64,000 nucleotides of DNA. Source: Mycobacterium barrassiae. Its GTDB lineage: Bacteria; Actinomycetota; Actinomycetes; Mycobacteriales; Mycobacteriaceae. Below, piece after piece: positions 1 to 12,124 of the stretch (the first letter of the stretch is position 1; every line of letters begins with the position of its first letter). The notes below the pieces were generated by a model that saw nothing but the letters and a program-made list of their open reading frames with translations, ran no database searches and was not told the DNA's origin. The position numbers and the translations under genes are program-made. Where the stretch lies: contig NZ_JACKUK010000023.1 of the NCBI RefSeq assembly GCF_025822765.1, positions 453,535 through 517,534 on the forward strand, written 5' to 3'.

Positions 1-88
1 CGCCCATCTGTGCGACCTGAGGAGCGACAGGCTCCAGCGCGCGCGCCCAGCCTTCTTCGACGAGTTCATTCAGCGGTCGTGCACCCAC
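1..88 (-). CDS. ung: uracil-DNA glycosylase, N-terminal fragment
   Basis: Only the first 29 codons are in the window; the rest runs off the left edge. Reading leftward from a GTG at 88-86 gives a peptide starting [19 protein letters not shown] after the initiator, which matches the N-terminus of mycobacterial family-1 uracil-DNA glycosylase as I remember it. The enzyme removes uracil from DNA in base-excision repair. It lies 28 bp downstream of thiL on the same strand, the same ung-thiL order as in M. tuberculosis. The catalytic motifs are outside the window, so the call rests on the N-terminus and synteny. Confidence 0.8.
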   Translation of the reverse strand, partial: MGARPLNELVEEGWARALEPVAPQVAQMG

Positions 89-116
89 GATGGGTCAACT
101 TAGCGTGCGTCGCCAC

Positions 117-1073
117 TCAGAACGACTGCCAGCCCGCGTGTCCGTGCCACTGCTCGCCGTCGACCAGGACCCGCGGCGGGCCGTCGAGCACTCGCCCGAT
201 CACCTGCCAACCCGTCGGCGGGGCGCCCGGGAACGTCGCCACCAGCGAATGATCCTCGCCTCCACCGAGCACCCACTCCCACGGATCCATCGCGACAGCG
301 GCCGCCGCCTCGACGAGTGGATCGTGGTCTGCCCGCAGCGAATCCGTCGACAGGTTGATGCCCACCTTCGATGCGCGCGCGATATGCCCGAGATCGGCGA
401 CCAGCCCGTCGGAGACGTCGGTCATCGACGTCGCACCCGCATCCGACGCGACTCGACCCTGCCCGTAGGGCGGCTCCGGCACCAGATGACGACGACGCAG
501 GTCCTCGAAGCCTGCAATATCGTTGCGCCACAACGCATATCCGGCCGCCGACCAGCCGACGTCTCCGATGACGGCCACGTGGTCACCCGCGCGGGCGCCG
601 TCGAGCCGGACCGCGTCGCGGCCACCCAGATCCCCGAGCGCGGTCACCGAGATCACCCACTGCGGTGCCGTCACCAGATCACCGCCCACGATGCCTGCAC
701 CCAGCAGGCGCGCCTCGTGCCACAGACCGTCGGCGAGCTCGACGACCTGCGCAGCCGGCGTATCACCCGCCGCCCCGAACGCGACGACGAATGCGGTGGC
801 CGCCGCCCCCATCGCCTCGATGTCCGCGGCGTTCTGTGCGATCGCCTTGCGGCCGACATCGTGGGGCGTCGACCAGTCGAGCCGGAAGTGACTTCCCTCG
901 ACGAGCATGTCCGTCGATACCACCGTCGCGCCGTCGCCTGCCCGCACGACCGCGGCGTCGTCGCCGGGTCCCAGCGCCACCACGTCCGGTTGTCGACGGC
1001 CCGCGACAAGCCGGTCGATGACGGCGAACTCACCCACGCCGGCCAGAGTCTCGGGGGGCTGTTCACTCGTCAT
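117..1073 (-). CDS. thiL: thiamine-monophosphate kinase
   Basis: 318 residues, full length for ThiL, which phosphorylates thiamine monophosphate with ATP to give the cofactor thiamine diphosphate. The N-terminal GPGDDAAV motif at residues 35-42 is the conserved Asp-rich metal/nucleotide site of the PurM/ThiL fold, and a second acidic cluster (TDVSDGLVADLGHI) follows in the C-terminal half. Starts at ATG 1073. It is transcribed toward ung and may be cotranscribed with it. It diverges from the small AsnC-type gene starting at 1147, leaving a 73-bp shared upstream region. Confidence 0.95.
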   Translation of the reverse strand: MTSEQPPETLAGVGEFAVIDRLVAGRRQPDVVALGPGDDAAVVRAGDGATVVSTDMLVEGSHFRLDWSTPHDVGRKAIAQNAADIEAMGAAATAFVVAFGAAGDTPAAQVVELADGLWHEARLLGAGIVGGDLVTAPQWVISVTALGDLGGRDAVRLDGARAGDHVAVIGDVGWSAAGYALWRNDIAGFEDLRRRHLVPEPPYGQGRVASDAGATSMTDVSDGLVADLGHIARASKVGINLSTDSLRADHDPLVEAAAAVAMDPWEWVLGGGEDHSLVATFPGAPPTGWQVIGRVLDGPPRVLVDGEQWHGHAGWQSF

Positions 1074-1146
1074 GTCGCCTCCCCTGCGCTGCGGTACGTT
1101 TGGTCCCTGCGGCGGAGTCTATGCAGCCAGGAGGGAGGACAGCCGG

Positions 1147-1389
1147 GTGGTCGAGGCGTTTATGCTCATCCAGACCGAGGTGGGCCGCGCAGAAGTGATC
1201 GCCAAGCAGCTCGCGGGCCTGCCAGGTGTGCTGTCCGCCGAGTACGTTACGGGTCCCTACGACGTGGTGGTGCGAGTCGGCTCGGAAACCCTCGATGAGC
1301 TGCAGTCCAGCGTTGTGCCCAGTGTGCAGCAGATCGCAGGCATCACCCGGACGCTGACCTGTCCGATCGCCAACGGGGTGCGCCCATAG
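1147..1389 (+). CDS. stand-alone Lrp/AsnC ligand-binding (RAM) domain protein
   Basis: 80 residues consisting of only the C-terminal effector domain (RAM/ACT-like ferredoxin fold) of Lrp/AsnC regulators; there is no helix-turn-helix. Diagnostic segments are AFMLIQTEVGRAE, the YDVVVRVG strand and a PSVQQIAGITRTLTC end. The GTG at 1147 is chosen because an AGGAGGGAGGA Shine-Dalgarno sits 8-9 nt upstream. The open frame reaches further back to 907 but that part overlaps thiL antisense. Stand-alone RAM proteins usually oligomerise and bind amino acids; the ligand here is unknown. A secreted-protein gene follows 9 nt downstream on the same strand. Confidence 0.85.
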   Translation: MVEAFMLIQTEVGRAEVIAKQLAGLPGVLSAEYVTGPYDVVVRVGSETLDELQSSVVPSVQQIAGITRTLTCPIANGVRP

Positions 1390-1398
1390 AGTTTGGGC

Positions 1399-1956
1399 GT
1401 GGACACCGAAACGCGTGACGGCCCACCCCGGGCTTTGATGATCGCGGCGATTGTGGTGGCGGTGGGCGCCATCGTCACGATCCTGGTCGTGGTGGCTCTG
1501 CGTCAGCGTCCGGTCCCAGAACAACCTGTTGCGATCGTCACGATCCCCGCCCCGCAGTCAGAAAGCGCACAGTGCCGGGAAATGGTCGAGGAGCTGCCTG
1601 AGCGGCTCGGCGATTACCGGCGCGCGACGCTCGCAGACCCGGCACCCGCCGGTGCCGCGGCGTGGCGGGCGACCCCGGACGGCGAGGCGGTGATCCTGCG
1701 GTGCGGTGTGGAGCGGCCCGCCGAGTTCGTCCTCGGCAGCCCCCTTCAGGTCGTGGACGACGTATCGTGGTTTCGGGTGGGCGAGGCAGGAGCAGGTGGC
1801 GACGACGGGCGCAGCACATGGTTCGCCGTTGACCGCCCCGTGTATGTGGCTCTGACGCTGCCGCCGGGTTCAGGCCCGACGCCGATTCAGGAGATCTCGC
1901 GGTTGATCGCAAAATCGTTGCCGGCCAAGGCCGTCGACCCTGCACCGGTGGGCTAG
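1399..1956 (+). CDS. DUF3515 membrane-anchored protein (Rv2980-like)
   Basis: About 185 residues: a short basic N-terminus, one hydrophobic segment (roughly residues 13-36) and an extracytoplasmic region with two cysteines (SAQCREM and ILRCGVE) typical of the actinobacterial DUF3515 family. Function is unknown. A GTG at 1399 is preferred; a TTG at 1393 is possible and neither has a strong Shine-Dalgarno. Its TAG stop (1954-1956) interlocks with the ddlA stop on the other strand (1953-1955): the four-base palindrome CTAG terminates both convergent genes. Confidence 0.8.
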   Translation: MDTETRDGPPRALMIAAIVVAVGAIVTILVVVALRQRPVPEQPVAIVTIPAPQSESAQCREMVEELPERLGDYRRATLADPAPAGAAAWRATPDGEAVILRCGVERPAEFVLGSPLQVVDDVSWFRVGEAGAGGDDGRSTWFAVDRPVYVALTLPPGSGPTPIQEISRLIAKSLPAKAVDPAPVG

Positions 1957-3080
1957 CGCAGACCGGTCCCGCGCTTGAGAGCGGTCTCGACCATGGTGGC
2001 CAACAGCGTCGGATAGTCGACACCGCTGGCGCCCCACATCCTCGGGAACATCGAGATGGTGGTGAAGCCCGGCATCGTGTTGATCTCGTTGATGATCGGG
2101 CCGTCATCGGTGAGGAAGAAGTCCACGCGGGCCAGACCCTGGCAGTCGATGGCGTGGAAGGCGCGAATCGACAAGTGGCGCACCTCATCTGCGACACTGT
2201 CGTCGACCTTGGCGGGCACGTCGAGCTCCGCGGCGTCTTCGAGGTACTTGGTCGCGAAGTCGTAGAACGAGTCCTCACGGCCGCGGACACCCGCCACCCG
2301 GATCTCGCCGACGGTGCTCGCTTCGATCCGGCCGTCGGGGAATTCCAGTACGCCACACTCCAATTCACGTCCGGCGATCGCCGCCTCGATGATCACTTTG
2401 GGATCGTGGCGACGCGCCAGCTCGATGGCCGCCGGTAGTTGATCCCACGCCGTCACGCGACTGACGCCGATCGACGATCCCCCGCGAGCCGGTTTGACGA
2501 AGACCGGCAGCCCGAGTCGTTCGCGCTCCCCGAGCGCCAGCGTCTCCTGGCGCGGGCGCAGCACGGCGTGCGGGCCGACCGGCAGGCCCTCGGCCGCCAA
2601 CAGCTTCTTGGTGAACTCCTTGTCCATGCCCGACGCGCTGGCAAGCACGCCCGCACCGACATACGGCACGCCCGCCAGCTCGAGCAGCCCCTGGATGGTG
2701 CCGTCCTCACCGTATGGCCCGTGCAGGACCGGAAACACGACGTCGACGGTGTCCAGCACCTCGCCGGCGCCCTCGCCGGGCGACAGCAGTTCACCGCGTC
2801 GCCCCGGATCGGTCGCGAGGGCCAGCTGCTTGCCCGATGCGTCGGTGACCTGCGGCAACTGTCCGTCGGCGATCGCTAGAGCGTCGGGCTCGGCGTCGGT
2901 GAGCACCCACGCTCCGTCCGGGGTGATGCCGACGGCGACCACCTCGAAGCGTCCCGGATCGAGATTGCGCAGGATGCTGCCTGCGGAAACGCAGGAAATC
3001 GCGTGCTCGGAGCTGCGGCCGCCGTAGACGACGGCGACGCGGACGCGTCCTCTCGCAGCGGATTCCTTGCGGGCAGTCAC
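1953..3080 (-). CDS. ddlA: D-alanine--D-alanine ligase
   Basis: 375 residues, the usual length for mycobacterial Ddl. It is a cytoplasmic ATP-grasp enzyme that joins two D-Ala for peptidoglycan precursors and is the target of D-cycloserine. Visible are the N-terminal [13 protein letters not shown] loop, the [18 protein letters not shown]-grasp core and the C-terminal EINTMPGFT metal/substrate motif. It initiates at GTG 3080. It follows a PLP enzyme and gpsA on the same strand (61-bp gap), so the three may form an operon gpsA-PLP enzyme-ddlA. Convergent with the DUF3515 gene and overlapping it by the stop codons. Confidence 0.97.
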   Translation of the reverse strand: MTARKESAARGRVRVAVVYGGRSSEHAISCVSAGSILRNLDPGRFEVVAVGITPDGAWVLTDAEPDALAIADGQLPQVTDASGKQLALATDPGRRGELLSPGEGAGEVLDTVDVVFPVLHGPYGEDGTIQGLLELAGVPYVGAGVLASASGMDKEFTKKLLAAEGLPVGPHAVLRPRQETLALGERERLGLPVFVKPARGGSSIGVSRVTAWDQLPAAIELARRHDPKVIIEAAIAGRELECGVLEFPDGRIEASTVGEIRVAGVRGREDSFYDFATKYLEDAAELDVPAKVDDSVADEVRHLSIRAFHAIDCQGLARVDFFLTDDGPIINEINTMPGFTTISMFPRMWGASGVDYPTLLATMVETALKRGTGLR

Positions 3081-3141
3081 AACCTAAAGAGGCTACCGCC
3101 CAGCCTCAGCGAGGGCCGTGCCAGTCACCTGACCTGCAATT

Positions 3142-4245
3142 TCACCGTAACGCCTGCTCGAAATCGCTGATCAGGTCGTCGGTGTCCTCGATGCCCAGCG
3201 AGATGCGGGCGAAGCCGTCGCTGACCGAATCGCCCCAGCGGGCCCGGCGGTCCAGGGAGGTGTGGATGCCCCCGAAGCTCGTGGACGAGACGACAAGTGC
3301 GCTGCGCTCGACGAATTCGTTGACCGCCTGAGCGCTCTCGAGCTCGACGGCGATGAGCCCGCCGAAGCGCCTCATCTGCAACGTCGCGACCGGATGGGAC
3401 GGATCGCCTGGCAGGCCCGGATAGCGGACGGACTTGACCGCGGGATGGCGGGCCAGCGTCACCGCGAGCGCCTGCGCGTTCTGACACTGCCGTTCGAACC
3501 GCAGCCCGGCGCTGCCGAGACTCCGCAACAACAACCACGCTTCGAACGGCCCGAGGATGGGGCCGGCGAGCAGACGCTCCTGTTCGACCGCGGCCATCAA
3601 CTCCTCGTGGCTGCCCGCGACGTATCCCGCGATCAGGTCACTGTGCCCCGACAGCGCTTTGGTGGCGCTGGCCACCACGAGATCGGCCCCGAGGGACAGC
3701 GGTTGCTGACCGAGCGGGGTCGCGGTGGTGTTGTCGACGACCAGCGTCGAACCCCTGCTCCTGCAGTCCATCGCCAACCGGTGCAGATCCACGACATCGA
3801 GGCCCGGGTTGGCCGGCGTCTCGGCGAGCACGATATCGGCGTCCGACGCCGCAACGCACATCTCCGAGCTGGTCGCCTCGATGACTGTAACCCCCTGCGG
3901 TGCAAGGTATTCCCTGGCATAGCGGCGGACTTGGTTGTAGCCGTCGGCGGGTACGACGAGTTTGGCGCCCGGCTTCGTGAGAGCTCGCAGCACCGACGTG
4001 ATGGCCGCCATGCCGGAACCGAACACCAACGCCGCGGCGGCGCCCTCGAGCTCGGCGAGCGCCGATTCCAGCTGTCTCCAGGTGGGGTTCGAGTAGCGCC
4101 CGTACTTGTCCAACGCCTCCGAGTCGTCGGGCGACAGATGGAAGGTCGACGCGGGTACCGGGGGCGAAACGACGGGGGTGCCCGGAATCGGCTCCGAGCC
4201 AACCGCTTTGACGCTGCGAGTGGAATCGCCGTATCGGCCGTCCAT
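3142..4245 (-). CDS. Cys/Met-metabolism PLP enzyme (cystathionine gamma-lyase/synthase family)
   Basis: 367 residues from ATG 4245, only 4 nt after the gpsA stop. It carries the family signature SATKALSGHSD with the predicted PLP Schiff-base lysine at about K196, the upstream VVDNTTATPL strand (Asp for the pyridine nitrogen) and the YSNPT substrate loop. Members catalyse gamma- or beta-elimination/replacement on cystathionine, homoserine esters or methionine. The sequence alone does not say which. The open frame continues 155 codons upstream, but that part is gpsA antisense. I recall no gene at this position in M. tuberculosis. Confidence 0.88.
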   Translation of the reverse strand: MDGRYGDSTRSVKAVGSEPIPGTPVVSPPVPASTFHLSPDDSEALDKYGRYSNPTWRQLESALAELEGAAAALVFGSGMAAITSVLRALTKPGAKLVVPADGYNQVRRYAREYLAPQGVTVIEATSSEMCVAASDADIVLAETPANPGLDVVDLHRLAMDCRSRGSTLVVDNTTATPLGQQPLSLGADLVVASATKALSGHSDLIAGYVAGSHEELMAAVEQERLLAGPILGPFEAWLLLRSLGSAGLRFERQCQNAQALAVTLARHPAVKSVRYPGLPGDPSHPVATLQMRRFGGLIAVELESAQAVNEFVERSALVVSSTSFGGIHTSLDRRARWGDSVSDGFARISLGIEDTDDLISDFEQALR

Positions 4246-4249
4246 CGGT

Positions 4250-5937
<1,688 letters not shown>

Positions 5938-5991
5938 CAGTTACCTCATCGCGGTGGCAGCACTACTACTCAATAGGGGATCATCTGAGGA

Positions 5992-8202
5992 ATGACGGAT
6001 GCCGATACTGAGATCCTTGCCGCCGACCCCGCCGCGTCGGCCGCGCGGCCGTCGACACCGGACTCGACCGTGCGTCCCAGCGCCCCCCAGTCGGGAGACT
6101 CGGCGCCTGAGGCGCCACCCGCGGCGACGTTGCAGGCGGTCGACAACGCGCTGCCCGAGGATCGCTACCTCAACCGCGAACTGAGCTGGCTCGACTTCAA
6201 CGCACGCGTGCTGGCACTCGCAGCCGACCCGTCTCTACCGCTTCTGGAGCGGGCGAAGTTCCTTGCGATCTTCGCGTCCAACCTCGACGAGTTCTACATG
6301 GTCCGGGTGGCGGGCCTGAAACGGCGCGACGAAATGGGATTGTCGGTGCGTTCGGCCGACGGCCTGTCCCCGCGGGAACAACTGCGCCGGATCAACGAAC
6401 GCACTCAGCAGATCTCCAACCGCCATGCGCATGTGTTCCTCGATTCGGTGCGGCCTGCGCTCGCCGACGAGGGGATCGTGATCGTCACGTGGGCCGACGT
6501 CGACGAGGACGAGCGCGCACGGTTGTCGACGTACTTCCATGAGCAGGTGTTCCCGGTGCTGACGCCGCTCGCGGTTGATCCGGCGCACCCCTTCCCGTTC
6601 GTGAGCGGGCTGAGTCTGAACCTCGCCGTCACGGTGCGACAGCCCGAGGACGGCGGACAGCACTTCGCGCGAATCAAGGTGCCGGACAACGTCGACCGCT
6701 TCGTGGAGCTGGCGCGCCGTGAAGGCTCGTCCGATATCGTGCGGTTCCTCCCGATGGAGGAACTGATCGCGGCCTTCCTGCCGGTGCTGTTCCCCGGTCT
6801 GGAGATCGTCGAGCATCACGCGTTCCGCATCACCCGCAACGCGGACTTCGAGGTCGAAGAGGACCGTGACGAAGACTTGTTGCAGGCGCTTGAGCGAGAA
6901 CTGGCGCGACGACGCTTCGGTTCACCGGTTCGCCTCGAGGTGTCCGACGACATGACCGAGAGCATGCTCGAATTACTGTTGCGCGAACTCGATGTGGACA
7001 CCGGCGATGTCATCGAGGTGCCCGGCCTCCTCGACCTGTCGTCGCTCTGGCAGATCTACGACCAGGATCGCCCCGCACTCAAGGACCGCCCGTTCGTTCC
7101 TGCGACACCGCCTGCGTTCGGCGAACGCGAGACCCCCAAGAGCATCTTCTCGACCCTGCGCGACGGTGACGTGCTGGTGCACCATCCGTACGACTCGTTC
7201 TCCACCACGGTGCAACGGTTCATCGAACAGGCCGCGGCGGATCCCAACGTGCTGGCCATCAAACAGACGCTGTACCGCACGTCGGGTGATTCACCGATCG
7301 TCAATGCGCTCATCGACGCCGCCGCGGCGGGTAAACAGGTTGTCGCGCTGGTGGAGATCAAGGCGCGGTTCGACGAGCAGGCCAACATCAAATGGGCGCG
7401 CGCCCTCGAACGTGCGGGAGTGCACGTCGTCTACGGACTGGTCGGGTTGAAGACACATTGCAAGACTTGTCTTGTGGTGCGCCGCGAAGGATCGGCGATT
7501 CGGCGCTACTGCCACATCGGCACCGGCAACTACAACAGCAAGACCGCGCGACTCTACGAGGACGTCGGCTTGTTGACAGCGGCGCCGGACATCGGCGCAG
7601 ACCTCACCGATCTCTTCAACTCACTGACCGGATACTCGCGCAAAGAGTCGTACCGCAACCTGTTGGTCGCACCCTATGGCGTCCGCAGAGGGATCATCGA
7701 ACGCATCGAACGAGAGATCGCCGCCAAACAATCAGGCGCCGACGCCCGCATTCGACTGAAGGCGAACGCGTTGGTCGACGAGCAGGTGATCGATTCGCTT
7801 TATCGCGCGTCGCAGGCGGGGGTGCCGGTCGAGGTCGTGGTTCGCGGTATCTGTGCGTTGCGGCCGGGCGTGCCCGGCTACTCCGAAAACATCTCGGTGC
7901 GCTCGATTCTGGGCCGGTTCCTCGAGCACTCGCGAGTCATTCACTTCCGCGCCATAGACGAGTTCTGGATCGGTAGTGCCGACATGATGCACCGTAATCT
8001 CGATCGACGTGTCGAGGTGATGGCTCAGGTCAAGGATCCGAGGCTGACGTCGCAACTGAACGACGTCCTCGATTCCGCGCTCGATCCCGCCACCCGCTGC
8101 TGGGAGTTGGACAGCAACGGTAAGTGGACGGCATCGCCGCAAGAGGGTCACACGGTCCGCGACCACCAGGTGTCGCTGATGGATCTGCGCCGGCACCCTT
8201 GA
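5992..8202 (+). CDS. ppk1: polyphosphate kinase 1
   Basis: 736 residues. PPK1 reversibly transfers the gamma phosphate of ATP onto polyphosphate. The order is N domain ([12 protein letters not shown], about 58-69), head domain, then two catalytic phospholipase-D-like domains. H489 in [11 protein letters not shown] matches the autophosphorylated histidine of E. coli PPK and H646 in FLEHSRV matches the second conserved histidine; [17 protein letters not shown] lies between. The first 50 or so residues are Ala/Pro-rich and probably disordered. Start ATG 5992. Followed 51 bp later by mutT1, as in other mycobacteria. Confidence 0.98.
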   Translation: MTDADTEILAADPAASAARPSTPDSTVRPSAPQSGDSAPEAPPAATLQAVDNALPEDRYLNRELSWLDFNARVLALAADPSLPLLERAKFLAIFASNLDEFYMVRVAGLKRRDEMGLSVRSADGLSPREQLRRINERTQQISNRHAHVFLDSVRPALADEGIVIVTWADVDEDERARLSTYFHEQVFPVLTPLAVDPAHPFPFVSGLSLNLAVTVRQPEDGGQHFARIKVPDNVDRFVELARREGSSDIVRFLPMEELIAAFLPVLFPGLEIVEHHAFRITRNADFEVEEDRDEDLLQALERELARRRFGSPVRLEVSDDMTESMLELLLRELDVDTGDVIEVPGLLDLSSLWQIYDQDRPALKDRPFVPATPPAFGERETPKSIFSTLRDGDVLVHHPYDSFSTTVQRFIEQAAADPNVLAIKQTLYRTSGDSPIVNALIDAAAAGKQVVALVEIKARFDEQANIKWARALERAGVHVVYGLVGLKTHCKTCLVVRREGSAIRRYCHIGTGNYNSKTARLYEDVGLLTAAPDIGADLTDLFNSLTGYSRKESYRNLLVAPYGVRRGIIERIEREIAAKQSGADARIRLKANALVDEQVIDSLYRASQAGVPVEVVVRGICALRPGVPGYSENISVRSILGRFLEHSRVIHFRAIDEFWIGSADMMHRNLDRRVEVMAQVKDPRLTSQLNDVLDSALDPATRCWELDSNGKWTASPQEGHTVRDHQVSLMDLRRHP

Positions 8203-8253
8203 GATCCGTCGGCGGTGAGCTCTCCGGGGCCCGAATGATCAGCAGGAGTTGAC

Positions 8254-9180
8254 GTGCCGAAGGAGAATCCCGACGCCGTCCCGACGGGCAAGGCCATTCT
8301 TGCCGCGGGCGCAGTGCTGTGGCGACCCGGTGACGATCCCGCCGTGCCCGAAGTCGCGATCATTCACCGACCCCGGTACGACGACTGGTCACTTCCCAAG
8401 GGCAAAGTCGACCCCGGTGAAACCGAACCTGTGACCGCCGTGCGTGAGGTGGCCGAGGAGACCGGCTACACAGCGCATCTCGGTCGTCGCCTCGCCGCCG
8501 TGAGCTACCCCATCGAACAGGGCATCAAGAAGGTGCGGTACTGGTCTGCGCGCGCCATCGGTGGCGAGTTCAGCCCCAACGACGAAGTCGACGAACTCAA
8601 GTGGTTGCCCGCCTCCCAAGCCGTCAAAGCACTCGGTTACCCGCATGACCGAAAGGTGCTACGCCGCTTCATGAAGCTGCCCGCCGAAACAAAGACAGTG
8701 CTGATAGTCAGGCACGGCACGGCGGGTAGTAAGTCCCGCTACAAAGGCGACGACCGGCACCGCCCGTTGGACAAGCGCGGGCGTGCACAAGCCGAATCTC
8801 TCGTCGGCCAGCTGCTCGCGTTCGGCGCCGATACGCTCTACGCCGCGGACCGGACACGATGCCGGCAGACGCTCGAACCGCTGGCCGAGGAACTCGGCGC
8901 CAGCATCAAGAGCGAACCGCTGCTGACCGAGGAAGCCTATGCCGACAACCGCAAGGCTGCGCGCAACCGTTTCCTCGAGATCGCCGCTGCCGACGGCACG
9001 CCCGTGATCTGTACGCAGGGCAAGGTGATTCCGGATCTCATCTCGTGGTGGTGTGAGCGCGACGGTGTTCGTCCCGACAAGTCGCGCAATCGCAAGGGCA
9101 GCACGTGGGTGATGTCGTTGTTCGACGGACACGTGATCGCCGCCGACCACATCGGAAGTCCGCTCGCCGTCAAGAAGTGA
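8254..9180 (+). CDS. mutT1: MutT1: Nudix hydrolase fused to a histidine phosphatase domain
   Basis: 308 residues from GTG 8254 with a CAGGAG Shine-Dalgarno 7 nt upstream. The Nudix box runs from G50 to Y72 (GX5EX7REVAEETGY) and a second domain of the histidine phosphatase superfamily starts at the RHG motif, residues 153-155. In mycobacteria this two-domain enzyme sanitises 8-oxo-dGTP/GTP and hydrolyses diadenosine polyphosphates, with the phosphatase domain acting on the diphosphate product. Convergent with hupB; a strong hairpin separates the two stop codons. Confidence 0.96.
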   Translation: MPKENPDAVPTGKAILAAGAVLWRPGDDPAVPEVAIIHRPRYDDWSLPKGKVDPGETEPVTAVREVAEETGYTAHLGRRLAAVSYPIEQGIKKVRYWSARAIGGEFSPNDEVDELKWLPASQAVKALGYPHDRKVLRRFMKLPAETKTVLIVRHGTAGSKSRYKGDDRHRPLDKRGRAQAESLVGQLLAFGADTLYAADRTRCRQTLEPLAEELGASIKSEPLLTEEAYADNRKAARNRFLEIAAADGTPVICTQGKVIPDLISWWCERDGVRPDKSRNRKGSTWVMSLFDGHVIAADHIGSPLAVKK

Positions 9181-9205
9181 GCGCCGCGCTCACTTGCCAC
9201 ACACA

Positions 9206-9240
9206 AACGCGCCGTGGGTCGTGATGACCCACGGCGCGTT
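9206..9240. terminator. bidirectional terminator between mutT1 and hupB
   Basis: A perfect 15-bp inverted repeat (AACGCGCCGTGGGTC at 9206-9220 and its complement at 9226-9240) with a 5-nt GTGAT loop. It lies 26 nt past the mutT1 stop and 12 nt past the hupB stop. On the minus strand it is followed by a TTTGTGTGTG tract, on the plus strand by CGTTGTTG. Position between convergent genes and stem strength fit a terminator serving both directions. Confidence 0.88.
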
Positions 9241-9251
9241 CGTTGTTGAAC

Positions 9252-9560
9252 CTACCTGCGGCCCTTCTTGGCCGGAGCGCGCTTCACAGCCTTCTTGGCA
9301 GCGGTGCGCTTCACAGCCTTCTTGGCCGCAGCGCGCTTCACCGTCTTCTTGGCTGCTGCCTTCTTGACGGTCTTCTTGGCTGCTGCCTTCTTCACAGCCT
9401 TCTTGGCAGCGGTGCGCTTCACAGCCTTCTTCGCCGCGGTCCGCTTCACAGCCTTCTTGGCGGCGGTGCGCTTCACAGCCTTCTTGACTGCTGCCTTCTT
9501 CACAGCCTTCTTGACTGCCTTCTTGGCCGCTGCCTTCTTCACGGCCTTGCGGGCACCGCC
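9252..9560. repeat. Lys/Ala-coding degenerate tandem repeat in hupB
   Basis: The 3' half of hupB is built from imperfect 15-30 bp units of the type TTCACAGCCTTCTTGGCAGC (plus-strand view), each encoding a KKAVK-like pentapeptide block. Arrays of this kind can change length by slippage, so the tail length is a likely point of strain variation. Confidence 0.75.
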
Positions 9561-9884
9561 CGCAGTCACACCACGCTTCACTGCTGGTCCTTCCGCTGGG
9601 AGGCGCTGTGCGCCAGAGACAACCGCTTTGAACTGAGCACCCGGCCGGAATGCCGGTACGGACGTTGGCTTGACTTTCACGGTCTCGCCGGTGCGCGGGT
9701 TGCGCGCAACACGGGCAGCGCGACGGCGTTGTTCGAAAACGCCGAAGCCGGTAATAGTGACGCTGTCACCCTTGTGAACCGCACGCACGATGGTGTCTAC
9801 GACATTCTCCACCGCGAGGGTTGCCGACCGACGATCCGAGCCCAATTTCTCCGTGAGTACGTCGATGAGCTCCGCTTTGTTCAT
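9252..9884 (-). CDS. hupB: histone-like DNA-binding protein HupB (HU with basic Lys/Ala tail)
   Basis: 210 residues from ATG 9884, with a GGAGG 7 nt upstream. Residues 1-90 are a canonical HU domain ([34 protein letters not shown]; beta-arm [21 protein letters not shown]). Residues from about 107 are a low-complexity Lys/Ala tail of [11 protein letters not shown]-type repeats, similar to histone H1 and typical of mycobacterial HupB. It is the major nucleoid protein and is also linked to iron homeostasis. An in-frame extension to 9980 has no separate support. It faces mutT1 across the terminator. Confidence 0.97.
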   Translation of the reverse strand: MNKAELIDVLTEKLGSDRRSATLAVENVVDTIVRAVHKGDSVTITGFGVFEQRRRAARVARNPRTGETVKVKPTSVPAFRPGAQFKAVVSGAQRLPAEGPAVKRGVTAGGARKAVKKAAAKKAVKKAVKKAAVKKAVKRTAAKKAVKRTAAKKAVKRTAAKKAVKKAAAKKTVKKAAAKKTVKRAAAKKAVKRTAAKKAVKRAPAKKGRR

Positions 9885-10056
9885 CCAAAACCTCCGAAAA
9901 CCAGTAGCCCACTTTGGGCCGACTAGTGGACACGGTAAACCTATTGGCCACTGATTTCCAAGAGCCACGCGCAATTTCAAGAGAAACTAGCGAACTTTCT
10001 TGCCCCCCTTGGACTCCTGCCGGGGGCCCGGATAACCGGGTTAAGTAATGAATTCG

Positions 10057-10073
10057 TCGGCTCGTAGAGCCGA
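10057..10073 (-). terminator. possible leuD terminator hairpin
   Basis: TCGGCTC-GTA-GAGCCGA, a perfect 7-bp stem with a 3-nt loop, 4 nt beyond the leuD stop. No T-run follows, so it may be an RNA 3'-end structure or weak terminator. The rest of 9885-10077 is the hupB upstream region; another short palindrome (CCCGG-ATAA-CCGGG, 10027-10040) is the only other structure seen. Confidence 0.4.
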
Positions 10074-10077
10074 TTCG

Positions 10078-10671
10078 TCACATTGCCAGAGTGCGTGGTT
10101 TCCAGCTCGGACGACGCGCTTCGTACGCCTCGATTTCATCGCATTTCCGCAGCGTAATGCCTATATCGTCGAGTCCTTCGAGAAGTCGCCAGGCGGTGTA
10201 ATCGTCAATGTTGAACGGCACCATGACCGTTCCGGCGACCACGTTCCGATCTTGAAGATTCACAGTAATTTCCATGCCTGGCTGCTCCTCGAGGAGCTTC
10301 CACAACAGTTCGACATCATCCTGGGCGACTTGCGCCGCCAAGAGGCCCGCCTTGCCCGCGTTGCCCCGAAAAATATCGGCGAAGCGCGACGAGATGACGA
10401 CTCTGAATCCAAAGTCCATGAGTGCCCAGACGGCATGCTCGCGTGACGAACCGGTGCCGAAATCCGGGCCCGCCACCAACACCGACCCTTTGTCGAAGGG
10501 TGAAACATTGAGCACGAACGAGGGGTCGGTGCGCCATGCGGCGAACAAACCGTCCTCGAAACCCGTTCGGGTTACCCGCTTCAAATAGACCGCAGGAATG
10601 ATTTGGTCGGTGTCGACATTGGAGCGCCGAAGCGGAACGCCGATACCGGTATGGGTGCGGAATGGTTCCAT
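10078..10671 (-). CDS. leuD: 3-isopropylmalate dehydratase small subunit
   Basis: 197 residues, full length. LeuD forms the swivelling domain of isopropylmalate isomerase with LeuC and helps convert 2- to 3-isopropylmalate in leucine synthesis. It starts [27 protein letters not shown] and contains [13 protein letters not shown], the conserved substrate loop. ATG 10671 lies 14 nt after the leuC stop, so leuC-leuD is a cotranscribed pair. Confidence 0.97.
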   Translation of the reverse strand: MEPFRTHTGIGVPLRRSNVDTDQIIPAVYLKRVTRTGFEDGLFAAWRTDPSFVLNVSPFDKGSVLVAGPDFGTGSSREHAVWALMDFGFRVVISSRFADIFRGNAGKAGLLAAQVAQDDVELLWKLLEEQPGMEITVNLQDRNVVAGTVMVPFNIDDYTAWRLLEGLDDIGITLRKCDEIEAYEARRPSWKPRTLAM

Positions 10672-10685
10672 GGGAATTCCTTCTA

Positions 10686-12116
10686 TTAACTCAGGTCTGC
10701 GGGCGAAGACAACGTGCCGCGCACAGCGGTGGCCGCCGCGACCGCTGGGGACACCAAATGTGTGCGGCCGCCCTTACCTTGGCGACCTTCGAAATTTCGG
10801 TTCGACGTCGATGCGCAACGCTGTCCCGGCGAGAGTTGATCTGGATTCATTCCAAGACACATCGAACAACCGGCCTGCCGCCACTCGGCGCCGGCGGCGG
10901 TGAAGATTTCGCCGAGGCCCTCTGATTCGGCCTGTGCACGCACTCGCATCGAGCCGGGCACGATGAGCATCCGCACGCCGTCGGCGACCTTGCGGCCTTT
11001 CAACACATCGGCGACCACCCGCAGATCCTCGATGCGGCCGTTAGTACACGAGCCGACGAAGACGGTGTCGACAGCGATGTCGCGCATCGCCGTACCGGGC
11101 CGAAGATCCATGTACGCCAACGCTTTCTCGGCGGACTGCCGCGCGCTCTCGTCAACCATCAACTCGGGATCGGGCACCGACGCAGACAGCGGGACGCCCT
11201 GACCCGGGTTGGTCCCCCACGTGACGAACGGGCTCAGGGTCGCGGCGTCGATGTACACCTCGGTGTCGAACTCGGCGCCCTCGTCGGTACGCAGTTGCTG
11301 CCACTCCGCCACCGCGGCATCCCAGTCGGCACCCTTCGGTGCGTGCGGACGACCACGCAAGAACTCGAAGGTTGTCTCGTCGGGTGCGACCATGCCCGCG
11401 CGCGCGCCCGCCTCGATGCTCATGTTGCAGATCGTCATGCGGCCTTCCATCGACAGCGATTCGATGGCGCTGCCGCGGTATTCGATGACGTACCCCTGTC
11501 CCCCGCCGGTACCGATCTTGGCGATCACCGCGAGGATGATGTCCTTCGCGCTCACACCGGCGGGCAGTCGGCCGTCGACATTGACCGCCATCGTCTTGAA
11601 CGGCCGCAGCGGCAGCGTCTGCGTCGCGAGTACGTGCTCGACCTCCGAAGTGCCGATACCCATCGCGAGCGCGCCGAACGCACCGTGCGTCGAGGTATGG
11701 CTGTCGCCGCACACCACCGTCATGCCCGGCTGCGTGAGCCCGAGCTGCGGCCCGATGATGTGAACGATTCCCTGTTCCGCATCGCCCATCGAGTGCAGAC
11801 GGATGCCGAACTCCTCGCAGTTGCGGCGCAGCGTTTCGACCTGTGTACGCGACACCGGGTCGGCGATCGGTTTGTCGATGTCGATCGTCGGGACGTTGTG
11901 GTCCTCGGTTGCGATGGTCAGGTCGGGCCTGCGGACCGGACGGCCGTTGAGTCGAAGCCCGTCGAATGCCTGCGGGCTGGTCACCTCGTGGACGAGATGC
12001 AGGTCGATGTAGATGAGGTCGGGCTCGCGCGCTGCACCCTCGCCGGAACCGTAGGCGACGACATGGTCGTCCCACACCTTTTCTGCCAGCGTCCGCGGCT
12101 TTTCTTCGGTAACCAT
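10686..12116 (-). CDS. leuC: 3-isopropylmalate dehydratase large subunit
   Basis: 476 residues from ATG 12116. LeuC carries the [4Fe-4S] cluster of isopropylmalate isomerase. The ligands are in [12 protein letters not shown] and in the [12 protein letters not shown] pair of cysteines near the C-terminus, and [14 protein letters not shown] is the aconitase-family signature. The open frame continues upstream through the regulator gene antisense; the chosen start gives the usual length. Only 38 bp separate it from the divergent IclR gene, and that gap holds two palindromic elements. Confidence 0.97.
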   Translation of the reverse strand: MVTEEKPRTLAEKVWDDHVVAYGSGEGAAREPDLIYIDLHLVHEVTSPQAFDGLRLNGRPVRRPDLTIATEDHNVPTIDIDKPIADPVSRTQVETLRRNCEEFGIRLHSMGDAEQGIVHIIGPQLGLTQPGMTVVCGDSHTSTHGAFGALAMGIGTSEVEHVLATQTLPLRPFKTMAVNVDGRLPAGVSAKDIILAVIAKIGTGGGQGYVIEYRGSAIESLSMEGRMTICNMSIEAGARAGMVAPDETTFEFLRGRPHAPKGADWDAAVAEWQQLRTDEGAEFDTEVYIDAATLSPFVTWGTNPGQGVPLSASVPDPELMVDESARQSAEKALAYMDLRPGTAMRDIAVDTVFVGSCTNGRIEDLRVVADVLKGRKVADGVRMLIVPGSMRVRAQAESEGLGEIFTAAGAEWRQAGCSMCLGMNPDQLSPGQRCASTSNRNFEGRQGKGGRTHLVSPAVAAATAVRGTLSSPADLS

Positions 12117-12124
12117 CTTGACTT

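Noticed and set aside
9268-9926. Long Leu/Ala-rich open frames opposite hupB
   Set aside because: They mirror the Lys/Ala repeat of hupB on the other strand; no Shine-Dalgarno or family match.
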